Source: Haemophilus parahaemolyticus
GTDB taxonomy: Bacteria; Pseudomonadota; Gammaproteobacteria; Enterobacterales; Pasteurellaceae
Direction: 5' to 3'
Length of the DNA stretch: 11,294 nucleotides
NCBI RefSeq assembly: GCF_018373095.1
Contig: NZ_JAHAHT010000056.1
Span: 1 to 11,294 of the forward strand
The translations under genes were made by a program, and so were the position numbers. This document shows positions 1 through 5,695 of the stretch, piece by piece. The notes under the pieces are model-generated. The model was not told where the DNA came from and ran no database searches. It saw only the letters and a program-made list of their open reading frames with translations. Numbering within the stretch: the first letter of the stretch is position 1; every line of letters begins with the position of its first letter.

Positions 1-58
1 AAAGGATAAGTGTTGGCGCAAGCCCAAAAAGAAAAAAATTTAATTAATGTATTTTTTA

Positions 59-72
59 TTGATCAAGATCAT
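59..72. promoter_or_regulatory. FNR-like binding site (9 of 10 consensus bases)
   Basis: The sequence TTGAT-CAAG-ATCAT matches the FNR consensus TTGAT-N4-ATCAA in all but the last base. FNR is the oxygen-sensing regulator of anaerobic genes in gamma-proteobacteria. No gene inside the window has its promoter here. If the site is real it would serve a minus-strand gene starting beyond the left edge. I see no well-placed -10 box on that strand, so chance in AT-rich DNA is a live alternative. Confidence 0.25.
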
Positions 73-88
73 GAATTGCTTGTGTGCA

Positions 89-136
89 GGCAAAAGCCGT
101 CACCGGACATCAGAATTTTACGGCTGATTTTTTGCC
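89..136. terminator. Possible terminator hairpin, interrupted stem
   Basis: AGCCGT (95-100) pairs with ACGGCT (120-125) around a 19-nt loop. The outer GGCAAA (89-94) can also pair with TTTGCC (131-136), leaving a five-base bulge. A run of six T follows the inner stem on the plus strand. On the minus strand the hairpin begins about 14 nt past the stop of the small gene ending at 150. The long loop and short stem make it a weak candidate; it could end transcripts from either side. Confidence 0.35.
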
Positions 137-149
137 ATTATCAAAAATA

Positions 150-446
150 CTAACCTGTAGCCCAAATTTTGGGGGGCAGATCATTACTTAGTTCAAACGG
201 CAACTCATTTTTGACCGCTTGCACTAATGTAAAATCCGCTTGTTGGCGTGTTAAATCAAATTTAAACCATTAATTTTGATGTTGAAAATAAAAACTAAGT
301 CGGTTAAAACGAGAATAGAGCAACGCTTGAGCATAACCCGAAATCAATGGAATTTGAGACAAATAGGTCGCCCCAGATTTATCTTCCCATTCCAGAATTT
401 CCGCCTGTCTATTGACTAAACAAGACCATTGCACTCGCTCATTCAT
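150..446 (-). pseudogene. Small unrecognised gene broken by an in-frame TAA (58 + 39 residues)
   Basis: The minus-strand reading frame begins with ATG at 446-444, preceded by a good GGGGG ribosome site. It runs 58 codons to a TAA at 272-270, then continues in the same frame for 39 sense codons to a TAG at 152-150. The part after the TAA looks coding: it begins W-F-K-F-D-L-T-R, uses ordinary codons for this genome, and carries a near-perfect uptake signal at 214-222 read as Gln-Ala-Val. TAA is one change from CAA, AAA or GAA, so an intact version would be about 98 residues. An upstream in-frame ATG at 515 has no such ribosome site and lies inside the putative promoter, so I reject it. There is no signal peptide, membrane segment or cysteine cluster. 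I do not recognise the family and assign no function. It may instead be a genuine 58-residue protein. Confidence 0.5.
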
Positions 447-777
447 CTTTTCCCCCTTTTTAATTAGGGATAAAAGATAGCAAAAATTTATATAAATAAG
501 TATGAAGTAAATCAAATTTGAACAAAAAAAGTTACGTTTCTGCTTAAAATATAATGTATTTCTTTACGATAAGAGCCTAAAAGCGTATATTGAAAAGAAT
601 AGCATCACTTAAGTTGCCTACAAACTAGATATTACCTGTATTACACTCTCTCAAATTATCATTGAACCGCTTTTTACCTAACTTTTTGGGTTATGTCCAA
701 TGACAAAAAAACCCGCTAGAATAACCGCTTTTAATATCTCACTAACCACTAGCTAGCAATAACCAATCGAGGGGAAA
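447..777. other. 331-bp spacer between the divergent small gene and uvrC
   Basis: The left part holds the minus-strand promoter described above. Further right is an isolated perfect TATAAT (550-555) with no acceptable -35 partner on the plus strand. An imperfect nested hairpin lies at 688-714 (outer GGGTT/AACCC, inner TGTC-CAAT-GACA), and an 8-bp CTAGCTAG palindrome sits near 750. The best -10-like element close to uvrC is TAGAAT at 717-722, with a poor -35. No ORF, tRNA or convincing small RNA is visible. Confidence 0.5.
487..515 (-). promoter_or_regulatory. Putative sigma-70 promoter of the small minus-strand gene
   Basis: Read on the minus strand, TTGATT (515-510) and TATAAA (492-487) are separated by exactly 17 bases. 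This would start transcription near 480, about 35 nt before the ATG at 446. A 10-bp perfect palindrome, TCAAATTTGA (512-521), overlaps the -35 box and could be an operator. The region is very AT-rich, so the match may be partly fortuitous. Confidence 0.4.
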
Positions 778-2613
778 ATGAGCGAATTTGATGCCAAAGC
801 GTTTTTGGCTAATGTGCCACATCTGCCTGGGGTCTATCGGATGTATGATAGCAAAGGAACAATTATCTATGTGGGTAAGGCGAAAGATTTGAAAAAACGT
901 TTGTCGAGCTATTTTCGCACCAACCTCGCCAGCCGAAAAACGGAAGCATTAGTTTCACAAATTGCCTATATTGAAACAACCATTACCCATTCCGAAACAG
1001 AAGCCCTGTTGCTGGAGCACAATTACATCAAGGAAAATCAGCCTCGCTACAATGTATTGCTCCGCGATGATAAATCTTACCCTTACATTTTGCTTACCAA
1101 ACATAAGCATCCGCGATTAGCGAGTTTCCGCGGCAGTAAAAAAATTGCGGGCGAATATTTCGGCCCTTACCCGAACGCAGGTGCAGTGCGAGAAACATTG
1201 AATTTACTGCAAAAAATTTTCCCGATTCGACAATGTGAAGATAATTTCTACAAAAACCGCTCCAGACCTTGCTTGCAATATCAAATTGGGCGTTGCCTTG
1301 CACCTTGTGTGGAAGGCTATTATTCGCAACAGGAATATGATCAACAAGTCAATCTGGTGCGACTCTTTCTGCAAGGCAAAGATAGCCAAGTGGTTGAGCA
1401 TTTAATCAGCAAAATGGAAAAGGCAGCGGAAGAGTTGGATTTTGAAGTAGCCGCACGTTTTCGCGATCAGATCCAACAGGTGCGAGCGGTGCAAGAGAAA
1501 CAGTTTGTCTCAAACGAACGTTTAGACGATTTGGATATTATCTCCATTGCCTACCAACATGGCATTGCTTGCGTGCATATTTTATTTGTACGTCAGGGGA
1601 AGATTTTAGGAAATCGAAGTTACTTCCCGAAAGTGCCAAGCCATACCGAATTTGAAGAGCTGAGTGATACTTTTATTGGGCAATTTTATTTGCAGATGAA
1701 CCAGCATCGTACCATTCCGAACCAGATTATTATTGATCATAAAGTGAGTGAAGCGAAGGCATTGGAAGAAGTGCTGTCTGAGCAAGCAGGGCATAAAGTG
1801 AGCATTACGGCAAATGTGCGTGGTGAAAAAAGCCGTTATCTTGCCTTGGCGAAAACCAATGCACAAGCCGCACTCACATTGCAATTACAACAAGATGCTC
1901 ATATTAAAACCCGCTACGAAGCCTTACAAGCGGTGCTTTCTTTGCCGAAAATTGCAAGAATGGAGTGCTTTGATATTAGCCATACAATGGGCAATCAAAC
2001 TGTCGCCTCTTGCGTAGTATTTGATGAAAATGGGCCACTAAAATCGGATTACCGTCGCTTTAATATTGAAGGTATCACAGGCGGGGACGATTACGCTGCA
2101 ATGGAACAAGCCTTACTGAAACGTTATGATAAGCCACTTGAGCCAGAGAAAATCCCAGATATTATTTTTATTGATGGTGGCAAAGGGCAACTAAACCGTG
2201 CATTGGAAACTTTTGCCAATTTGAAGGTGTCGTGGGATAAATCAAAACCGCTTTTAATTGGTGTGGCAAAAGGCGTTGAACGTAAAGCAGGTTTGGAAAC
2301 CTTGTTGATTAGTAAGTGGGATAAGGAAATTCATCTCCCGCCCGACAGCCCCGCATTGCATTTAATTCAGCACATTCGCGATGAATCGCACAACCACGCC
2401 ATTACAGGACACCGCAAAAAACGCCAAAAAGCCTTTACCGAAAGCGGATTAGAAGCCATTGCAGGCGTTGGAGCCAAACGCCGACAAGCGTTGTTAAAAT
2501 ATTTGGGTGGAATGCAAGGTGTGAAATCGGCAACGTTGGAAGAAATTGAATCTGTACCAGGGATTTCCAAAGCCTTGGCGGAAGTGATTTTTGATACGTT
2601 GCAGAATGGGTAA
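778..2613 (+). CDS. uvrC: UvrABC excision nuclease subunit C
   Basis: UvrC makes both the 3' and 5' incisions around a bulky DNA lesion after UvrA and UvrB have located it. At 611 residues the protein matches the family length (E. coli 610). The N-terminal GIY-YIG nuclease domain (about 15-95) shows G-V-Y at 18-20, Y-V-G at 31-33 and the catalytic-type Arg41. Four cysteines at 153, 165, 173 and 177 match the conserved cluster of E. coli UvrC. A UVR/UvrB-binding helical motif lies at about 203-238. The RNase H-like 5' nuclease domain keeps Asp399, Asp438, Asp466 and His538, the same numbers as in E. coli. Two helix-hairpin-helix motifs end the protein (about 555-608). The ATG is fixed by GAGGGG at 769-774 and the family's F-D-A-K-A-F-L start. 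It is the first gene of a co-directional run; menC follows after 47 bp. No strong upstream promoter was found. Confidence 0.98.
   Translation: MSEFDAKAFLANVPHLPGVYRMYDSKGTIIYVGKAKDLKKRLSSYFRTNLASRKTEALVSQIAYIETTITHSETEALLLEHNYIKENQPRYNVLLRDDKSYPYILLTKHKHPRLASFRGSKKIAGEYFGPYPNAGAVRETLNLLQKIFPIRQCEDNFYKNRSRPCLQYQIGRCLAPCVEGYYSQQEYDQQVNLVRLFLQGKDSQVVEHLISKMEKAAEELDFEVAARFRDQIQQVRAVQEKQFVSNERLDDLDIISIAYQHGIACVHILFVRQGKILGNRSYFPKVPSHTEFEELSDTFIGQFYLQMNQHRTIPNQIIIDHKVSEAKALEEVLSEQAGHKVSITANVRGEKSRYLALAKTNAQAALTLQLQQDAHIKTRYEALQAVLSLPKIARMECFDISHTMGNQTVASCVVFDENGPLKSDYRRFNIEGITGGDDYAAMEQALLKRYDKPLEPEKIPDIIFIDGGKGQLNRALETFANLKVSWDKSKPLLIGVAKGVERKAGLETLLISKWDKEIHLPPDSPALHLIQHIRDESHNHAITGHRKKRQKAFTESGLEAIAGVGAKRRQALLKYLGGMQGVKSATLEEIESVPGISKALAEVIFDTLQNG
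1926..1934 (+). repeat. DNA uptake signal sequence, exact, in uvrC
   Basis: Exact ACAAGCGGT, the 9-base core of the Apl-type Pasteurellaceae uptake signal recognised during natural transformation. Here it is read within uvrC as part of Leu-Gln-Ala-Val. Confidence 0.85.
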
Positions 2614-2660
2614 ATTAAACTCATTTCTCTATAAATAGTAGATATTCATAAATTTATCAA

Positions 2661-3626
2661 ATGAAAATAAAACTCTATCACTACACCATCCCTTGTCGCA
2701 CTGGCGTTGTGCTTCGCAAACAGCCTTTAACCGAGCGGCAAGGCTTGATTATTCGCCTAGAGAAAAATGGCAAAATCGGCTGGGGAGAAATCGCTCCACT
2801 ACCGACTTTCAGCCGTGAAACCTTGGCAGAATGTGAAGCCCAAGTTCGCCAATGGTTTGAAAATCCAACTGACTTGATGGATAACTTCGCCCCTTCTGTA
2901 GCTTTTGGCATCAGCTGTGCATTGGCAGAATTAAACGGAACATTACAGCCCGAAGGCGATTTTCGCTCTGCGATTTTATGCGATGGTGATGTTGCAAAAT
3001 TTTCGGCAAAATTAACCGCTTGTCAGGCTCATTTAGGCAAAATCAAAATCGGATTTAATGCGGCGAAAGAGGGCGAACTTGCCAACTTGTTGCTTATGCA
3101 GTTCCCTGCTTTACAACTCAGATTAGACGCAAATCGTGCTTTCTCGCTCGAACAAGCGGTAAAATTTGCCGAGAAAATTGTAAAGCCACTGCGATCTCAC
3201 ATTCAATTTATTGAAGAGCCTTGCCAAACACCCGCACTTTCTCGCCAATTTGCAGAGATGACGGGCATCCATATTGCATGGGATGAAAGTGTACGTGAAC
3301 CTCATTTTTTAGTAAAAGACGAACCTAATTTGACCGCTATAGTGATTAAACCAACATTAACGGGTTCGCTTGAAAAATGCGTTTCGCTCATTCAGCAAGC
3401 CCATTCACAAGGGATAAGTGTGGTAATTAGCTCAAGCATTGAAAGCAGTTTGGGCTTAACGCAGTTGGCTCGTATTGCTAAACAATATACGCCTGAAATG
3501 GTGGCAGGATTGGATACGCTGAATTTGATGCAGCAGCAATTATTGCGAAGATGGCAAGGTTCAGATTTACCGTTAGCCGATGAAAACAGCGAATTTTTGC
3601 GTTTAATTTTAGAAAGTGAAGATTAA
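2661..3626 (+). CDS. menC: o-Succinylbenzoate synthase
   Basis: MenC dehydrates SHCHC to o-succinylbenzoate, an early step of menaquinone synthesis in the cytoplasm. Menaquinone carries electrons in anaerobic respiration. The 321-residue protein has the enolase-superfamily layout: an N-terminal capping domain (about 1-95) with a W-G-E-I-A-P-L-P loop at 41-48, then a TIM-type barrel. The barrel carries the K-I-K motif (Lys127/Lys129), the Mg ligands Asp156 (in L-D-A-N-R), Glu185 (first Glu of E-E-P) and Asp208 (in W-D-E-S), and the second catalytic lysine Lys230 (in I-K-P-T). The later I-S-S-S-I-E-S-S-L-G-L stretch is typical of OSBS. The start is chosen from alignment to the family N-terminus; no clear Shine-Dalgarno site precedes it, so translation may be weak or coupled to uvrC 47 bp upstream. 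No other men gene is in view, so the pathway is dispersed. Confidence 0.96.
   Translation: MKIKLYHYTIPCRTGVVLRKQPLTERQGLIIRLEKNGKIGWGEIAPLPTFSRETLAECEAQVRQWFENPTDLMDNFAPSVAFGISCALAELNGTLQPEGDFRSAILCDGDVAKFSAKLTACQAHLGKIKIGFNAAKEGELANLLLMQFPALQLRLDANRAFSLEQAVKFAEKIVKPLRSHIQFIEEPCQTPALSRQFAEMTGIHIAWDESVREPHFLVKDEPNLTAIVIKPTLTGSLEKCVSLIQQAHSQGISVVISSSIESSLGLTQLARIAKQYTPEMVAGLDTLNLMQQQLLRRWQGSDLPLADENSEFLRLILESED
3015..3023 (-). repeat. DNA uptake signal sequence, exact, inverted, in menC
   Basis: ACCGCTTGT on the plus strand, i.e. exact ACAAGCGGT on the minus strand, inside menC. It faces the next copy at 3152-3160, about 130 bp away. Confidence 0.85.
3152..3160 (+). repeat. DNA uptake signal sequence, exact, in menC
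   Basis: Exact ACAAGCGGT, read in menC as Glu-Gln-Ala-Val. With the inverted copy at 3015-3023 it forms a facing pair; uptake sequences in such pairs can form hairpins, but the spacing here is too wide for a terminator. Confidence 0.85.
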
Positions 3627-3636
3627 GGCGTATAAT
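3608..3636 (+). promoter_or_regulatory. Putative sigma-70 promoter for pepB-greB
   Basis: A perfect TATAAT at 3631-3636 lies just past the menC stop codon. Seventeen bases upstream is TTTAGA (3608-3613), which matches four of six -35 bases and falls inside the end of menC. Transcription would start near 3643, leaving a leader of about 60 nt before the pepB ATG at 3702. This would let pepB-greB be expressed independently of uvrC-menC. Confidence 0.38.
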
Positions 3637-3701
3637 ATTTTTAATCTCATTCTTCACTAACAAATAGAGAAATACCGTTTTAACACAAATAAGGAATCAA
3701 T

Positions 3702-5003
3702 ATGTCAATGCAAATCACCCTGTCAAATACGCCCGCATCCGAAAAGTGGGGCAAAAAAGCCATTCTTTCTGCCAATGAAAATGGAATGACGATTCATCTT
3801 AACAAAAAGCCTGAGAGCGAAGCATTTATCACTATTCAGCAAGCCGCTCGTAAAATTAAAAATCAAGGCATTTTATCGGTAACGCTTGTAGGCGAAGGCT
3901 GGGGTTTAGAACAATGCTGGGCATTTCATCAAGGATACGTCAGCGTGAAAAATGTAGGCTCAGTGCAATACCCTAATTTGGGAGAAGCACAAACGGAATT
4001 TGATGCTCGCCTTGAATGCACCACATTTACACGCACGATCATCAATAAACCCTCTGACCAATTAACACCTGTACAATTAGCTGAACAAGCGGTTGAGTTC
4101 GTCACTCAACAAGCGGTTAAAAAAGGCTTGAATTCTGCAATTTCTGCGGAAATTATTTCAGGCGAAGATTTAAAAAAACAAGGTTATTCAGGTATTTGGG
4201 CAGTAGGCAAAGGTTCTGAAAATCCGCCTGCTTTCTTAGCATTAGACTTCAATCCAACGGGCAAGGCAGATGAGCCTGTATTAGCCTGTTTAGTCGGCAA
4301 AGGCATTACCTTTGACACAGGCGGTTATAGCTTAAAACCAAGTGATTCAATGTCTACAATGCGTACTGATATGGGTGGTGCGGCAATGCTTACAGGTGCA
4401 TTAGGTTTAGCGATCGCACAAGGCTTGCAAAAACGCGTGAAGCTCTATCTCTGCTGTGCGGAAAATATGGTTAGCCATAACGCCTTTAAATTGGGCGATA
4501 TTATTACCTATCGCAATGGTGTTACGGCTGAAGTTTTAAACACCGATGCAGAAGGTCGTTTGGTGTTGGCTGATGGTTTAATTGAAGCAAGCAAGCAAAA
4601 TGCACAGTTGATTTTAGATGCAGCAACACTCACAGGTGCTGCAAAAGTGGCGGTGGGGAATGATTATCACAGCGTACTTTCAATGGATGAAAACTGGATT
4701 TCAGCATTATTCACTGCCGCAAAAAATCAAAATGAACCTTTCTGGCGTTTGCCATTTGAGCCGTTTCATCGCTCACAAATTAGCTCAAACTTTGCAGATA
4801 TTGCCAACATTGGCTCGGTGCCTGTTGGGGCAGGAGCAAGCACAGCTTGTGCATTTCTCTCTTATTTTGTGGAAAATTATCAACAAAATTGGTTACATAT
4901 TGATGCTTCCGCTACCTTCCGTAAGACCGCAAGTGATTTATGGGCAGCAGGTGCAACAGGGCTTGGTGTAAGAACAGTAGCAAATTTATTGCTTAGTGCT
5001 TAG
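3702..5003 (+). CDS. pepB: Peptidase B (M17 leucyl-aminopeptidase family)
   Basis: PepB is a cytoplasmic two-metal aminopeptidase that trims N-terminal residues from peptides, helping recycle amino acids. The 433-residue length fits PepB (E. coli 427) and is shorter than PepA. The catalytic domain occupies about 165-430. Its metal and active-site residues keep the M17 spacing exactly: Lys200, Asp205, Lys212, Asp223, Asp282, Glu284 and Arg286. The last three lie in the M17 signature N-T-D-A-E-G-R-L at 280-287. The short N-terminal domain and the A-R-K-I segment at 49-52 point to PepB rather than PepA. ATG at 3702 is preferred over the in-frame ATG at 3708 because AAGGA at 3691-3695 is well spaced for it. 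greB begins 8 bp after the stop. A possible own promoter sits at 3608-3636. Confidence 0.97.
   Translation: MSMQITLSNTPASEKWGKKAILSANENGMTIHLNKKPESEAFITIQQAARKIKNQGILSVTLVGEGWGLEQCWAFHQGYVSVKNVGSVQYPNLGEAQTEFDARLECTTFTRTIINKPSDQLTPVQLAEQAVEFVTQQAVKKGLNSAISAEIISGEDLKKQGYSGIWAVGKGSENPPAFLALDFNPTGKADEPVLACLVGKGITFDTGGYSLKPSDSMSTMRTDMGGAAMLTGALGLAIAQGLQKRVKLYLCCAENMVSHNAFKLGDIITYRNGVTAEVLNTDAEGRLVLADGLIEASKQNAQLILDAATLTGAAKVAVGNDYHSVLSMDENWISALFTAAKNQNEPFWRLPFEPFHRSQISSNFADIANIGSVPVGAGASTACAFLSYFVENYQQNWLHIDASATFRKTASDLWAAGATGLGVRTVANLLLSA
4085..4117 (+). repeat. Tandem pair of exact DNA uptake signals in pepB
   Basis: Two exact copies of ACAAGCGGT, at 4085-4093 and 4109-4117, lie in the same orientation and reading frame 24 bp apart. 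Each is read as (Glu/Gln)-Gln-Ala-Val, in the helix-forming stretch at PepB residues 128-140. Confidence 0.85.
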
Positions 5004-5011
5004 GGAAAAGA

Positions 5012-5500
5012 ATGGCAAAATCGAATTATATTACCCGCTCAGGCTGGCAAGCGTTAGATCAAGAGCTGAAATTCTTATGGAAAGAAGAACGCCCGAAAGT
5101 GACCCAAGCCGTTTCTGATGCAGCTGCCCTTGGCGACCGCAGCGAAAATGCAGAATACATCTATGGCAAACGTCGCTTGCGTGAAATCGACCGCCGCGTG
5201 CGTTTTCTTTCCAAGCGGTTAGAAGTGCTACAAATCGTCGATTACCATCCGCAACAAGAGGGCAAAGTCTTTTTTGGTGCTTGGGTGGAATTGGAAAACG
5301 AAGCGGGTGAAATTGCAGAATATCGCATCGTGGGATGCGATGAATTCGACCCTGCGAAAAATTGGATTTCGATTGATTCCCCTGTTGCCCGTGCTTTAAT
5401 TGGTAAACAGGAAGATGATGAAATTACCGTCCAAACGCCAACGGGTAAAGTAATGTGGTTTATTAACCGTATTTGGTATGAGAAAAAGAGGCTTTATTAG
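5012..5500 (+). CDS. greB: Transcript cleavage factor GreB
   Basis: GreB inserts its coiled coil into the secondary channel of RNA polymerase and makes the enzyme cut backtracked RNA, rescuing arrested complexes. The 162-residue protein has the two Gre parts: an N-terminal antiparallel coiled coil (about 1-75), with acidic tip residues Asp42 and Glu45 in G-D-R-S-E-N-A-E-Y, and a C-terminal FKBP-like domain (about 80-155) including I-S-I-D-S-P-V-A-R-A-L. The R-L-R-E-I-D-R-R-V-R-F-L segment at 55-66 and the P-Q-Q-E-G-K-V-F-F-G-A-W-V stretch mark it as GreB, not GreA. Its ribosome site (AGGGA) overlaps the pepB stop codon 8 bp upstream, so the two are co-transcribed and probably translationally coupled. 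The C-terminus is a few residues longer than in E. coli (158). Confidence 0.97.
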   Translation: MAKSNYITRSGWQALDQELKFLWKEERPKVTQAVSDAAALGDRSENAEYIYGKRRLREIDRRVRFLSKRLEVLQIVDYHPQQEGKVFFGAWVELENEAGEIAEYRIVGCDEFDPAKNWISIDSPVARALIGKQEDDEITVQTPTGKVMWFINRIWYEKKRLY

Positions 5501-5520
5501 TAAAAGTACTATTAGTACTT
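5495..5520 (+). repeat. 8-bp direct repeat and 7-bp hairpin at the greB stop
   Basis: TATTAGTA occurs at 5495-5502, containing the greB TAG stop, and again at 5510-5517. Between and around them AAGTACT (5504-5510) pairs with AGTACTT (5514-5520) over a 3-nt loop. No T-run follows, so it is not a standard intrinsic terminator; it may be a weak mRNA end-stabilising hairpin or a small slippage product. Confidence 0.4.
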
Positions 5521-5695
5521 GTAGACTAGGCACTAAGATAATTTAAATGGTCTAATTTTTAACACTTAAGCTAACATTTGTTTGGCAATTACCACCTATT
5601 TTGTGCGTTTATGTTGTAATTTGCTTGTAGCCTTGTTATTGTAAAAATAATAAGCGGAAAAGCATCTTTATCTTTTTAATTATTAGGAAATAGCA
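5521..5695 (+). promoter_or_regulatory. greB-topA spacer; probable topA promoter region, boxes uncertain
   Basis: The spacer is AT-rich with several incomplete promoter-like elements. AATAAT at 5646-5651 (five of six -10 bases) has TTGCTT at 5621-5626 at a long 19-base spacing. TTGGCA at 5582-5587 is a good -35 but lacks a well-spaced -10. topA promoters in relatives are known to respond to supercoiling, but nothing here shows that directly. Confidence 0.3.

Larger units (their letters stand above)
1..149. other. Left-edge intergenic stretch, no confident gene
   Basis: No gene can be supported here. All three plus-strand frames close early: frame 1 at a TAA at 7-9, frame 2 at a TAA at 41-43, and frame 3 after about 14 codons. 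Frame 2 would give a short lysine-rich tail, and either frame 2 or 3 could be the end of a gene entering from the left, but there is too little to judge. The stretch is AT-rich around 30-60, then contains an FNR-like palindrome (59-72) and an interrupted inverted repeat (89-136), described separately. Confidence 0.5.

Noticed and set aside
270..272. Programmed stop-codon readthrough at the TAA
   Set aside because: TAA followed by T is an efficient stop context and no downstream stimulatory structure is visible; simple mutation is more likely.
447..515. Longer N-terminus for the small minus-strand gene starting at 515
   Set aside because: It would add a hydrophobic 23-residue lead lying inside the promoter-like DNA and without a ribosome site, whereas ATG at 446 has GGGGG just upstream.
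5504..5520. Intrinsic terminator after greB
   Set aside because: The 7-bp AT-rich stem is not followed by a T-run.
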